Below, piece by piece: positions 13,461 to 25,734 of a stretch of 64,000 bases of DNA. The stretch comes from Glandiceps talaboti (lineage: Eukaryota > Hemichordata > Enteropneusta > Spengelidae): contig NC_135565.1 in NCBI RefSeq assembly GCF_964340395.1, positions 9,226,742 through 9,290,741 of the forward strand. Direction: 5' to 3'. The stretch's first letter is position 1. The number at the start of each line of letters is the position of its first letter. Below the pieces are notes generated by a model, which did not search any database, had not been told where the DNA came from, and saw only the letters and a list, made by a program, of their open reading frames with translations. A program made the translations under genes and the position numbers.

Positions 13461-14650
13461 CTGTACAGTGTACTACAGTACAGGTACTACAGTACAGGTA
13501 CATGTATGTCAGTACAGGTAAACAATGTAGTACAGTGTACTACAGTACAGGTATGTTCAGTACAGGTAAACAATGTAGTACAGTGTACTACAGTACAGGT
13601 ATGTCAGTACAGGTAAACAATGTAGTACAGTGTACTACAGCACAGATATGTCAGTACAGGTAAACAATGTAGTACAGTGTACTACAGTACAGGTACTACA
13701 GTACAGGTACATGTATGTCAGTACAGGTAAACAATGTAGTACAGTGTACTACAGTACAGGTATGTTCAGTACAGGTAAACAATGTAGTACAGTGTACTAC
13801 AGTACATGTATGTCAGTACAGGTAAACAATGTAGTACAGTGTACTACAGCACAGATATGTCAGTACAGGTAAACAATGTAGTACAGTGTACTACAGTACA
13901 TGTATGTCAGTACAGGTAAACAATGTAGTACAGTGTACTACAGTACAGGTACATGTATGTCAGTACAGGTAAACAATGTAGTACAGTGTACTACAGTACA
14001 GGTATGTTCAGTACAGGTAAACAATGTAGTACAGTGTACTACAGTACATGTATGTCAGTACAGGTAAACAATGTAGTACAGTGTACTACAGCACAGATAT
14101 GTCAGTACAGGTAAACAATGTAGTACAGTGTACTACAGTACAGGTATGTCAGTACAGGTAAACAATGTAGTACAGTGTACTACAGTACATGTATGTCAGT
14201 ACAGGTAAACAATTTAGTACAGTGTACTACAGTACAGGTAAACAATTTAGTACAGTGTACTACAGTACAGGTAAACAATTTAGTACAGTTTACTACAGTA
14301 CAGGTATGTACAGTACAGGTAAACAATGTAGTACAGTGTACTACAGTACAGGTAAACAATTTAGTACAGTTTACTACAGTACAGGTATGTACAGTACAGG
14401 TAAACAGTGTAGTACAGTGTACTACAGTACAGGTAAACAATTTAGTACAGTGTACTACAGTACAGGTAAACAATTTAGTACAGTGTACTACAGTACAGGT
14501 AAACAATTTAGTACAGTGTACTACAGTACAGGTAAACAATTTAGTACAGTGTACTACAGTACAGGTAAACAATTTAGTACAGTGTACTACAGTACAGGTA
14601 AACAGTTTAGTACAGTTTACTACAGTACAGGTATGTCAGTACAGGTAAAC
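13461..14650. repeat. Minisatellite with hairpin-forming unit (33 bp and longer variants)
   Basis: The basic unit (right half, 14200-14600) is CAGGTAAACAATTTAGTACA plus GTGTACTACAGTA, 33 bp. The left half uses longer units with GTATGTC inserts in a higher-order pattern. Most copies hold GTAGTACA-G-TGTACTAC, a perfect 8-bp inverted repeat with one spacer base. Period 33 keeps frames open on both strands. Confidence 0.95.
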
Positions 14651-14880
14651 ATCTTACATATATACCTGGTAGTCTAGAGATATGCAATGAAAATTGTACA
14701 TATTATGAATAAACGTAGACACATCGTTTTGTATTGCGAGATACCTAGTGTACAAAACTCTTACTGTTGACAGGTATGTGTTGTTCCATCATACACCATC
14801 ATACACATAGCAGGTAAACATAGAGATACCTACATGTACATAATTACAGGTAAACACCATAGGGAGGGTCTATAGACTTA

Positions 14881-14980
14881 ACATCCACCCAAGTTGATTG
14901 ACACTGTCTCTGACCAATCAGTAACCAGTATTAGTATCCACCCAAGTTGATTGACACTGTCTCTGACCAATCAGTAAACA
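14881..14980. repeat. 54-bp direct duplication
   Basis: ATCCACCCAAGTTGATTGAC and CTGTCTCTGACCAATCAGTA occur twice in succession, nearly identical, indicating a recent duplication. Confidence 0.85.
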
Positions 14981-16813
14981 CCCATACAATGTAAAGTATT
15001 ATAGAAATACCCAGTGTACTGTGTCCAGGTCATACACATACAGTAAAAGGGTACAAATGACTAGTTAGTTAGTTAGTTACCTCCAGTACTGTAACCTAGG
15101 TTTACTACAGGTACATCATACATACACAGCTACACAGCCTCTCAGGTATATATACAGGTACCTGAGATGCAAGCATGTCATGTACATTTGTGAAAAAAAA
15201 GCCAGTAAAAATCAAGACAAGTTACTTGCTTCCTGTAGTGTAATCTAGGGTACAGTGTACAGGTACATCATATACAACTTACAAGTTACAAGTAACAGGT
15301 GACACAGGTATAGAGGTACCTTGTACATAATTACCAGACTTATAAACTGAATGCCTTCCATAAGGGCAACGACTTTAGATTTTCGTTCCTACACACAATG
15401 ATTATTGGAATGCAACAGAACATATGCGATGAGCTACATGTATACTTGAAGTATGTACAAAATTATATTGAATATTAACTCAATTCATTGCAAACAGCTA
15501 AACATTATGTAAAAAGTTTGTTATTGTACATACAATAACAAACTTTAAAAAAATTTTATTAATCATTTGCAATGTATTGAGTTACAAACACAGACTTGGA
15601 CTATGTTGTTTCACATTGATTTTTCAAGTAGGAAGCCGTGATGAAATTGTTTTATAAATTAAAAATCCAAAATAAATACCCAATCCTCATCCATATGGCC
15701 ACTTTAACATACAGTATATGATAAAAGAAGGGCATGTAAGCCGTACTACTGAGGTCTGCAAAACCTGTATCCCGTATCGTTAAGATTATAATAACTCCTA
15801 GCACAGAGCACTAATTTGTTGATTTTAATTATATTCAGCTGGTAAGATAGACTCTTTGTAGTCAATGGACTGATAACACTTGATAATTTGACATGATATT
15901 GCTATCAATGCTAGATAGATACAGTGAGATGTAAATTATGCAGTGCAGAACCTAGACATGTGTTTACCAAAAGTCTGCATTACAAGTAAAAAGGGGTCAT
16001 GTAGCTTTATGTCAGCTCACACCACTTTATATGGATGCACTCATTACAAATGAGAGAAGCGTTGTAATGTTTAGAATCTCTCTTTGCCTGGCCCGACTTT
16101 ACTACTATCCAATTGATTCCTATTCAAACACAAGCTTGTTTTTGGCAAATTTTGAGATGTTTTTTGGCGATATTTTCCATGTCTGAGGTACCGGCATTGC
16201 CTTGAAGTCTGCGGGGAAGGTCATTTTAAGATGAAAACAAACATTTTAAGGTATTATTTGGTGATTTGATTAAAGTAGGTTGACTTGGTAAGTGGTATAG
16301 TGGGAGTAGCTAGTATTATGTTTGCTGGCATTGTTGTAGCCAGGATGTCTGTCTTCACTCTGATCCTGTCGTTCAGTTCTCGCCCAGTAGTGCGTTTGCT
16401 TGATTGTTTTATTAGATACTGTATGCCATTTTAGCAGAGGAAAGAACCACTGAGGTCATCAGCATGTACATATTGTACCATACATGCTACCGTACGTACT
16501 GTAACGAGTTTATGACTTTGGTTTTAATACTTTGCATTATTGTGTGTTGTACTCCATCATATGGGTTGCTTTGTTGGCGTACAAGACTGTCTCGAGGGGG
16601 TAGGGATCAAAGAGATTGCTGATCTCAAGAATTTCTACTGCCCTGGAAGCAAAGGAAATGGACATTACAGATTGTAGATGACAATGGAATAGCTACTTGA
16701 ATCTTCTCTCCTACGCTTTGAACTACTGTAAAGTAGCAATGCCATGTGGATGAGTCATCAAGCAGTTAAATATTTCATTTTCAAATGAGATTCTGGTGTC
16801 TTTGTTTCGAGAC
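14981..16813. other. Non-coding region with one palindrome
   Basis: No gene supported. The palindrome at 15477-15583 is listed separately. A 38-codon ORF at 16318-16434 with a hydrophobic N-terminus was considered and rejected. Confidence 0.5.
15477..15583. repeat. 107-bp palindrome (foldback or MITE-like)
   Basis: The outer arms 15477-15494 and 15566-15583 match in inverse orientation with one mismatch in 18. The inner arms AAAGTTTGTTATTG and CAATAACAAACTTT match exactly around a short centre. No target duplication is clear. Confidence 0.75.
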
Positions 16814-17260
16814 TATTGATGGAATTTCGACTCAATTAGAAAGTGACAAAATGGACATCAAATTGGTAGTTAGCATTGTGAAAATTGTAAATTGGGTTTG
16901 TATTGATTTGCAGGTATAACAGAGAGTGGCAAAAATAGACATGCTTGAAAATGAAAAAACAAAAGAAATCAAACGATTCCATTGTCTTCAGAACTATAAA
17001 ATTCACCTTTTTGTGTTGGTGGAATTTTGCCTGATTTAGAAACTGACAAAATGAACATCAAAGTGGTAGATATAGCAGCATTGTAAAAAATGTAAGTAGG
17101 GCTTGATTTACAGGTTTCACAGAGAGTGTTAAAAATAGATACAGTGTAAAAATAAAAACAAAAGAAATCAAACAATCCCCATTGTCTTTCTAATGAAAGA
17201 ACACTGTTCTTTGTTGATGGAATTTGTGACTCAATTAGATAGTAACAAATAGACACTAAA
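16814..17260. repeat. Degenerate tandem repeat, about 200 bp, 2.2 copies
   Basis: The GATGGAATTTCGACTCAATT-type start recurs near 16814, 17018 and 17217. AACAAAAGAAATCAAAC and the downstream CATTGTCTT also recur with the same spacing. Copies are diverged. Confidence 0.8.
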
Positions 17261-17387
17261 TTCCCTGGTGCCGGAAATAGAATATTACTGTCTTGGCACA
17301 TCATAAAAATCATGAACATTCATTTTCGTAGTCAACACCACAACTTCTGCTCCACAGTCTTCACATGTATTACTATAGGCACACATG

Positions 17388-17600
17388 AGAATAAGTCAAC
17401 CTTCTTGGTCTATTTTGACCCTGTAACATATGAGGTAAAAAGCTATTGCAGGAACTGAGAATAAGTCGACCTTCTTGGTCTATTTTGACCTTGTAACATG
17501 AGGTAAAATGCTATTGCAGGTGCCGAGAATAAGTCAACCTTCTTGTTCTATTTTGATCGTGTACACCATGAGGTAAAAAGCTATCGCAGGTGCCGAAAAT
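17388..17600. repeat. Tandem repeat, about 71 bp, three copies
   Basis: GAGAATAAGTCAACCTTCTT, TCTATTTTGACC and GAGGTAAAAAGCTATTGCAG recur three times. A single diverged copy lies at about 31628-31702, so the unit is dispersed. Confidence 0.85.
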
Positions 17601-18119
17601 AACATGAATTTGTTAATTAATGTCAGTATCTAACACTTTGTACTGGGTTGTTCCAAAACTTGAACTTGAAAGAATCATTGACTACAGTGACATCTCTAAT
17701 TGTATGGTTATATATACAAACTCATACATTTACATTTACATTTTTACATCTCAAATTTACCTCTATGTACAGTAGATCTGTGATAGCTACACATGTAATA
17801 TATTTGAAGTTTGTACCAGAGGTCACCAAAGGTCATGGGAACAATGTCAACATATGGTACTATGTAGGTAGTGGTAGGTTGAATGAGTTTAACTGTATAC
17901 ATATGTCAGTATATATCAAATCTGTAACATCCCATAGGACATACACTATGAAATGAAAACATGCCAGTTCTGTGTACATAGTCCCCAGGCATAACATTGC
18001 TTTCTTGCACCTCACTAATTTTTACACCAGATATCAAGAAATTGAATCTTAACGCTTAAGAATGCCTAGTCTGTTTGTGGATTCTGATTTCGTCTCACAT
18101 CTTGCTCAATAAGACGTTT

Positions 18120-18290
18120 TTCGGCTCGCGGCAGATCTCACGAGATCCAGCGTGAACCATTGCATCCATAGCAACCACGTGAGGGTGGTCAAGCTGAAAG
18201 TGTCAAACGCTTAGCAACATTTGTTCTTAACATCATCGGTGAAAGCTTGACCACGGCCACATGTTGTTTAACAACCGTTGTTGCTCTAGG
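18120..18290. promoter_or_regulatory. CpG-containing patch with RFX-like and E-box motifs
   Basis: This patch has more CpG than its surroundings (TCGGCTCGCGG, CACGAGATC). It contains CATAGCAAC (half of an RFX X-box) directly beside CACGTG at 18176-18181. GGTGGTCAAGCT and AGCTTGACCAC flank a centre in inverse orientation. It could be a distal element or part of an old repeat; no transcript start is evident. Confidence 0.25.
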
Positions 18291-18641
18291 CATATTTGCA
18301 TATTTTGGGATCAAGATCTACAACGAAAAGTAAAATCCCTTATATAAAGTGCTGAGATGAAATTTAAATTCAAATCAGGGGAAGGGAGTTGTTGATATTC
18401 CAAGCCACGTACGAATAACCTTAAAACTAAGAACGTCTCGCCAGGTAAACATTTCTCATGGTAGTATAGTGTGGTGGGGGTGGGGGGGGGGAGCAGCAAG
18501 TGCATTATATTTCAGTATCGCAACCCACATATGATGAAAGAAAATCAGATAAACCACTCATTTTACCATAATGTGGTAGTGAAAGCCGTTACCTACATTT
18601 GTACCTGGCACAGATCTCAAGAAGTGCCATTGAGCTTCTTC

Positions 18642-19045
18642 TAGCTAAAATGATGTGGGCTTGGTGTTTCATTCACATGGGACATTACATGTTTTGATAC
18701 AGAGCTAGACATATTTCAACTCTAGACTAACAATAACTGAGACACAATAAACACAGCAGGATCCTTTGCCCAATCACATTGAACACTGATAAGCATTGCT
18801 ATTCTTTCACAGTGCAGTAAAACAGGCTTCTAATGAAAACATTACACATGGACTTGATGATTTTAATGGCTTCAGTTGTTTATTTTCTAACTGATAATCA
18901 ACATATCAACTTGACTATTTCTACATCCCCACTGTGCAAGGCACCTATGTTCATTGTTTCTTTCTTTTGCATTAGAAGTTGTCTGAGGGTGTGATTAAAT
19001 ATTCTTCCATATGCGTGAAACACCGAGGCAACATCATTTTAGCTG
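18642..19045. mobile_element. TA-flanked MITE, family A copy 1 (404 bp)
   Basis: It begins AGCTAAAATGATGTGGGCTT and ends with the inverse, ACATCATTTTAGCTG, followed by TA. The interior matches copies at 34864, 43062, 49226 and 51812. The left terminal base and TA are mutated (TC|TAGCT). The TIR is about 40 bp. TA duplication points to the Tc1/mariner group; there is no coding capacity. Confidence 0.8.
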
Positions 19046-19689
19046 TAAGACAACACATTTACCAGTCTCTAGCCAACAGAGAGGGGAAATCGTTATTACT
19101 TGCATATACATGTAGATCTTATATCATAATTTTGATAGGAGCCCAGGGCCAACTCCTTGAAACATATTTGGATATCAAGTAAAATAAAAACTATTACTAA
19201 TATTCACTGTATCCCAGATCAATCCGCAAATAGAACTTACTAATATATCACTACCTCCAACTGTTGTGCTAGCAAGGACATCAACTCCTAAATAATTAAA
19301 ATACTTCTTCAACAAGTAAACGTACAAGACCTGCAAAACAGAGCCGACCTCAAACTGTAACCATTCAATAGGAAACACTGACCTGCTGTGGATAATAACT
19401 GAAAGGTGTATTGTACAGTATCAAACAGAAGCAGAAAACTTGCATGTCTTTCTGTGTCATGTACCTTAATATTGGTTAGGAAATCGGTAACATACCTAGG
19501 GAAGTCAGGTAGAATTTTACCTATGTACCCTCCACTTACTCTCCCCTTCCCCTTCCCCTCCCCACAAAACACTCAATATCAAAAGTAGCAACAATGTAGG
19601 TCACAGAACTGTTATAATCAAACACACATACATACATACAGACAGGAAATAGCTATATAGTTTATTTTATAGAACAGGAAGAAATAAAG

Positions 19690-20045
19690 TTGACATTAGA
19701 TTTATTGATTTCCTTATTTGTAGTCATTCTTTATTTTATTGTAACTGTAACTGTTTATTGTCAATGTTTATTCCAATTATGTCCAAGGCTTGTAGTTGTA
19801 AAGTTTGTAAATGTTTACTCCAATTATGTCCCAAGGTTTGTAGTTCAGTCCAGTTCAAGTAGTTCAGTAAAGTTTGTAAAATGTTTATTCCAATTATGTC
19901 CAAGTGATTGTTTTTTCCAATGTTGTATTTCAGTCCAGTTCAGTGAATTCAGTTAGTTTGTAATTATTTACTCCAGTGTCCTTGTAGTTCAGTCTAGTTT
20001 AGTGATTTAGCATAAGTTTGTAATTGTTTCCTCCAGTACGTCCTT
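19690..20045. repeat. Degenerate repeats of TTTATTCCAATTATGTCC type
   Basis: Four to five diverged copies of a block with TTTACTCCAATTATGTCC and CAGTCCAGTTCAGT. The block resumes at 20640-20725 after the foldback element, which is therefore a later insertion. Confidence 0.7.
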
Positions 20046-20053
20046 TTTATTTC

Positions 20054-20639
20054 ACGAGTATAAAGTTGGCGTCAGATTCAGATTCAGATTCAGCTAGCAT
20101 CATATTGAGCGTCAGATTCAGCATCAGATAGCCTCAGATCCGAAGACACCCGACGGACTCAATCAAACCTGAAATAATACTGTTGAGACTACAGGGAAAG
20201 ATTCTGCTTCACAACCTTTTGATGGAAGATGGAATGTCTCTGCTTGCACAATTTTAAATTTTAAATTCAAATTTTTAAAAATGACAACATATTACATATG
20301 TAAACTTAGCTTTTACTGACACCATGTACATTATTGGCAAAACGTATCAACCAACGAACATACATTGGCTGAACTTGGGGCTATCAATGTCTCGGTTGTA
20401 AGTATTTCAACTCTATTTCACATTTTTTTCCCAAATAAAAATTGTGCAAGCAGAGACATTCCATCTTCCATCAAAAGGCTGTGAAGTGGAATCTTTCCCT
20501 GTAGTCTCAACAGTATTATTTCAGGTTTGATTGAGTCCGTCGGGTGTCTTCGGATCTGACGCTATCTGACGCTGAATCTGACGCTCAATATGACGCTAGC
20601 TGAATCTGAATCTGAATCTGACGCCAACTTTATACTCGT
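20054..20639. mobile_element. 586-bp foldback transposable element with 8-bp target duplication
   Basis: Arms at 20054-20254 and 20437-20639 are near-perfect inverse copies (about 200 bp each) around a 182-bp AT-rich centre. Both ends read ACGAGTATAAAGTTGGCGTC inward, followed by 6-bp CAGATT subrepeats. TTTATTTC occurs at 20046-20053 and again at 20640-20647, an exact 8-bp target duplication. An 8-bp duplication suits hAT- or P-type transposases; foldback elements of other classes make 9 bp. No ORF inside, so non-autonomous. Confidence 0.88.
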
Positions 20640-20729
20640 TTTATTTCAGTCTAGTTCAATGGTTTCAGTTGGTTTGTGATTGTTTACTCCAATGTCCTTG
20701 TAGTACAGTTCAGTTCAATGAAAGGGAAT

Positions 20730-23700
20730 GGTCCACATTTTTATGAGCCCCTCTTATTGAAGAATAACATACATTGCTCTACTAAATACAAGGTCTGTAG
20801 CATCACATGTAACTTAAGTAAACTAAATATTGATTCATTGACCTAAAATTATCAGTGACACCCAGATTGTAGTAGTCTAGTTTCTTATGTGCATTATGAT
20901 CACTACAGTCACCTCCACCGTATCGTCAAATGGTTACTGTACTGTAGCGCAACATTATGTTACTCCTGATAGCGATAGTTTAATGATATTGAAGCAGTGA
21001 TATAAGCTTGATGACATTGTCATGTCCCTATGTGATTTACAAAAAATGTAGTCAAACATGGCAGCTATACTCATTAAAGATTAATGAGCAACTGTCTAAA
21101 ATCAAGTATTAACCTGCATGTCAGTGTGTGATAGATTACTACTAAAATGCGCTGTTCAGCCTTTCCACAGCAGACGGTTTAGCTACATTTTCGGTAAAAT
21201 TTGTCAGTGTGACTATACATGGAAAGGATACATTAAGTGATTGCAGAAAACATCGAAAAGTTTAGTGTTCTTTGCTAAGGTTGGGGAACCCTGGTAACAG
21301 AAAGGGAGAAAGGGTTAAAAATGGCAGTGTTTCGTGATACATTTGTACATGTAGGTAGAGTCTATGGTGATTTTGTTTGGGAACCCAGGTGAAATAACAT
21401 GGGAACCCTGTTAGATTTTACCTACTTACCGCCCTTAACAAAAACACTGATAGAAGTTAGAACTAGATTAGGATTGTACTTGTTAATGGCATGTCTACGG
21501 AGTACATCACTGATCTGTGACTATGATAATTCCTTCCATATATACTCATTATTGTAGTCACTGATCAGCTATGTAGACAGACTTGGATCATAGTGAAACT
21601 GCCAATTCATAAACCTGTCCACATTTACTTCGTTTATTTTTTAAAGTGTATACAAATTAACATGAATATGGTACTACATGTAGATAAGTGTTCTTTGGAT
21701 TAAAAAAAATGACATCTCAAATTGGACAGTTAGTTAGTGTCTACCTAGCAATGCTTTCTAAATTATAGCCCAGAGACTTGGCTAGCTGACTCATTGTTCG
21801 GCTACATAATATTGACAAAGTCTCTGGGCTGTTGACCACCAAGCTACACATGTCTATAGGTGTCTAGCCAGCCCAGCGACATCCCCTATCTGAGTTGACA
21901 TTCTGAATTGACTGTTCGTGTGAACAGCTTTGTCAGGCCAGATAGTCACTCCATGTAGGTATAGGCTAACTAACTCTATAAGGAGATGTTACACTCATTT
22001 CAATACACATATCAACTGATATCTACAAATGTAGTCATTAAGATTTATGTAAGTATTTACTGACTAGATTAAATAGTATCTCTAATCACAATACACATCT
22101 CCTTAATGTACCTGTATCCCAGTGACTTGTTATGGTCTCGTAATCTTAGACCCACCATGGGTCCAGATAGTATAGAGTGACTTGTAATGCTTTGCTTGTT
22201 CCTAATGAAGGTCCAGGACATCAGCAAAAATGCAAAAAATCAAAATTGCAGCTAGGAGCTAAAATACATATATAGTCATTAGCCCTTCAAGACTATCGGT
22301 GTAATGTACAATGTAGGCTAGAGAGTAATCTGGATGCCAACGTGGTCTCTAACTAGTGAAGATGTAAATCATAAGGAAACCTTGTAGGAACTAGACTAGC
22401 CCCCCCCCCCCCCCCCAACCCCCAACTAGAGAGGGGAACAGGTTCAGCTGAGTTGACTTGAAAAACATAAGTCATTTATCAATGTACTCGACTTTTCCCT
22501 TGGGTACATCAGAACATGAATTATCGAACCGTCCATTGATATACCATTGTACATATGCTACATTTTGCTGAAAGATTATTTGAAAATGGATACTACTGTA
22601 GACCAGGGACTAAACTCTCCTGTTAGTTTGACAATATATGGATGGATGAATTTGTTCAATGAAAAAGACAGAACAAGATTTTGAGACTGTACAAATGACG
22701 TTTATACAGTTGTGAATGTATGGTCATGATGGGTATACAAGTATGTGTATACAATGTACAGAAATTACATATATCACACCATTACAATCCTCATTCCTTG
22801 GAAGGGTGGAAGGTCAGCTGTTATCTCTAGCAATGCCAACTTTGATGTCTGCTATCCAAACAAAATGAAATATGTGAAGAGATCAAACAGTTGTATCTGA
22901 TTCACACAATTAGTTCCTACATACTTGGCGTTTCCAATCATTTCTCATGTCTGTTTTTACCATATGGTCTGCAAGGTCAGGTTTCACTGAAAGGGTCAAA
23001 GGTCAAAGGTCATTTCCTTTTGGCGATGACAGATATTATAAATATATTGCCTTCACTGCAGTCTTACCACACATATTAGTAGTCAGTGTGGTATAAATAC
23101 ATTGTAGGGTGTTATTGACAGGAATTGTCAAGCGATACCTGAACTGACAGATGTCAAAATACTTTTCCAACTTTGCTGCCCCTGACAGAGTTTTGTGTAG
23201 ATTGTTTATTAAAATGCTCCCTTCAGAGATTAAGATTAAAACTTTAGGTGTCTAAAGACAGTCGTCTGGCAAAGCTAAAGAAAAATGTGGTCCTGAAAAT
23301 ATCCTATGTGGTCCTTATGGCTCCAATGATAGGATAACACTAATGCAATGACCTGGCATTGAAACATGCCCCTTTAAGTGTCTTGTTCTTTAGAAGCTCG
23401 TTTTTCCCAACTTGCAGGGTTTTTTTTGTGTACAAAGGAATACAACCATGGTAGAAAGAGAATAGGAATACATTTTGAAGAATTTCATATAATATATTTT
23501 GAAGACGTATTAAAATAATAACTTACCTCATAAACAACTTATTTAAGAATAGAATTTAAAATATGGCACTGGTAATCCAGCCTTCGGTTTACTAAGATAG
23601 ATGCAAATTAAATCTTAGTATTGTTACTTCCTTTGCACCTCATCAAACTCTCATGGTGACCAACGAGTATCTTATCTTGAGGTCGAAGTAATTTTCAAAA

Positions 23701-25730
23701 ATTTAAAGCGAAATAAAATAAAATTCTGACCTAAGTACCCTGTTTTCTGAAGTCATGTTAATATCAGAAAGAAATATTTTTTTAAATTTTACCAAAGTAC
23801 AAACATAGTAGAGGAGGCAGGCATCATCAACACCTGGTAATTAAAGCACATATCTAATTCTCACTTTTGATTGGTTAATATGCTGTTAGACTTGGAGTAG
23901 AGCCCTCCAATTAGCAAGTAATAAATATGTATATCAATTTGGATTAGTTGATATGTCTTCAAAGTGATGGGAATGTGAATGTGATAAACGTGGACATTCT
24001 TGAAGCGTTAGCTGTCTCCGCCATGAATAAATGTTACAATGAATTACCCACAAGAGTCATGAGTTGATTTCATTTGATTGGTTGAAATGTCTTCAAAAGT
24101 TGTCGGAATGCAAATCTGATAAACTTGTACATTCTAGAAGCACTATTGCTGTCTCTATAGTTGTTACATTGTAGTGAATTACAGCGAGGGAAAGTCGTGG
24201 GTTGAGTTAAGAGTTGAGTTAAGAGTTGTGTCCTAGTATTAGGTGACACTAGATAGCTTCAGACACAGTATTTATGTGGGAGTCGGAATGCAAGAAACCA
24301 GTTGCCCCCAATTGTTTCACTTACCCATTCACTTGTCATGAACTATTAATTTAAAAACTTGATTGACAATAAGCATAGTGAATAGCAACAAACCTACATT
24401 GCAAATTAAGTCACTGTATTGTCCGTACCTTTTGTTTACGGCCTTCTCAAGGAGCTAATGGCTATGTGTGGGCTACACAGGTGGCCACTGTAGTGGCCCC
24501 AGGGAAAAACTTCAAATTTTGAACAACATTTTGCATGGTTTTAAAAATATTTCCAATTTTTAAGATCTTGTTGCATCAGTTGTAGTTATTAAGAGAGAAA
24601 TCTTTCAATTTTTACCAAAATTTTTGAGAAATTTGCACAAAAGTGTGGTTTTTTGGTGAAATTGTGTGTTCTTCTTGTATGACCTTTCCATTGGAAGGAC
24701 ATAATGAGTTGGCTTAGCTTGATGAATGCGTTCATCCAGTTGACTTAATTTCTTCCATCAGTTTGGTAAAAGGATTCCGCCAACTAAAAAGGAGTGCTCG
24801 CACTCGGGCCAAATGGCGAACTGCTCAAAACCTGATTTCAAAAGCGGCCACAGAAATCAAGGCTACAACTTAAAAGAAATCGGCTTTGACTTGTGAAAAG
24901 AACAACCCGTGTAAATTTTGGCAAAACAAGAGAGAAAACAAATGCTAGTGTTGTATTGTTCATTCAAATGGATATCTAGATGTTTGGTTAAAGTATTCCA
25001 TTTCTTTCTTGAGCCATGAAAAGAGTGGTTCATCACAAACGACAGAGCAACGAGACTTTTTGTCTGCCAAGTCGTAGTGATTAACATGTAATGAATAGAA
25101 CTAACTCATTTATCTTGAAGCATTCTCTTCTTGCCTACTAGCAAAAGAGAAAGAGAAAGTCAATGTTGCTAACAAAGTGAACTGTTAGTAAAGTCAAGGA
25201 GTTCATTCTTCGTTCATTTTGTGCAACTTGGGACTAAGTTACATGTATACCATTTACGTTGACGATTGTAACAATTTGAAATGTCGCCATGTTGATTTTG
25301 GACTTGTTTTGATTGTAACACTAAGAAATATAATCGTTCTGTAAAAGTAAAAATTTATACAATTAAGTTTGAGATCATAATGTTTAGAAAGAAGTGATCA
25401 TTCTTAGATTCGACTTTAGACTGACACTTATTATTATGTTAGATCTTGACAGTTCTATTTGTGTAGAAATGTCATAATTCTCGCCATGCAACTGAGAACT
25501 TGTACAATTATGTTTGAAGATTCAGATTGCAATGCTTCGATAGAATTGTCATCATTCTCGACATGCAATTTGTGACTAAAGATAAGTTTGAGATTGTAAC
25601 TCAGAAATATCATCATGCATGATTTTAGATTAGAAATATTCCAATAATTGTTCCGTTCTATGCAACCTAAGACTTTTAGCTATATTATGTTTTAGATCTC
25701 AACTCTAAAAAATTGTTCTTTCAATGTAAT
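20730..25730. other. Non-coding region, mostly unique
   Basis: No gene or RNA supported over 5 kb. It contains a 17-C run (22400-22416) and a dispersed repeat at about 23637-23795 that recurs at 53055-53195. Short ORFs have no recognisable domain. Confidence 0.5.
23637..23795. repeat. Dispersed repeat, copy 1
   Basis: CCTCATCAAACTCTCATGG, AAAATAAAATAAA, TTCTGACCTAAGTACCCTGT and GTCATGTTAATATC are found in the same order and spacing at 53055-53195. Type unknown. Confidence 0.65.
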
Positions 25731-25734
25731 TTGG

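Noticed and set aside
14175-14677. Two overlapping + strand ORFs of about 160 residues and a 130-residue minus-strand ORF
   Set aside because: The 33-bp repeat period is a multiple of three and lacks stops in several frames, so long frames appear on both strands. The proteins are pure repeats.
16318-16434. 38-codon ORF with a hydrophobic start, considered as the missing LRP4 signal-peptide exon
   Set aside because: There is no good phase-1 donor after the hydrophobic part, it is 40 kb away, and it has no supporting context.
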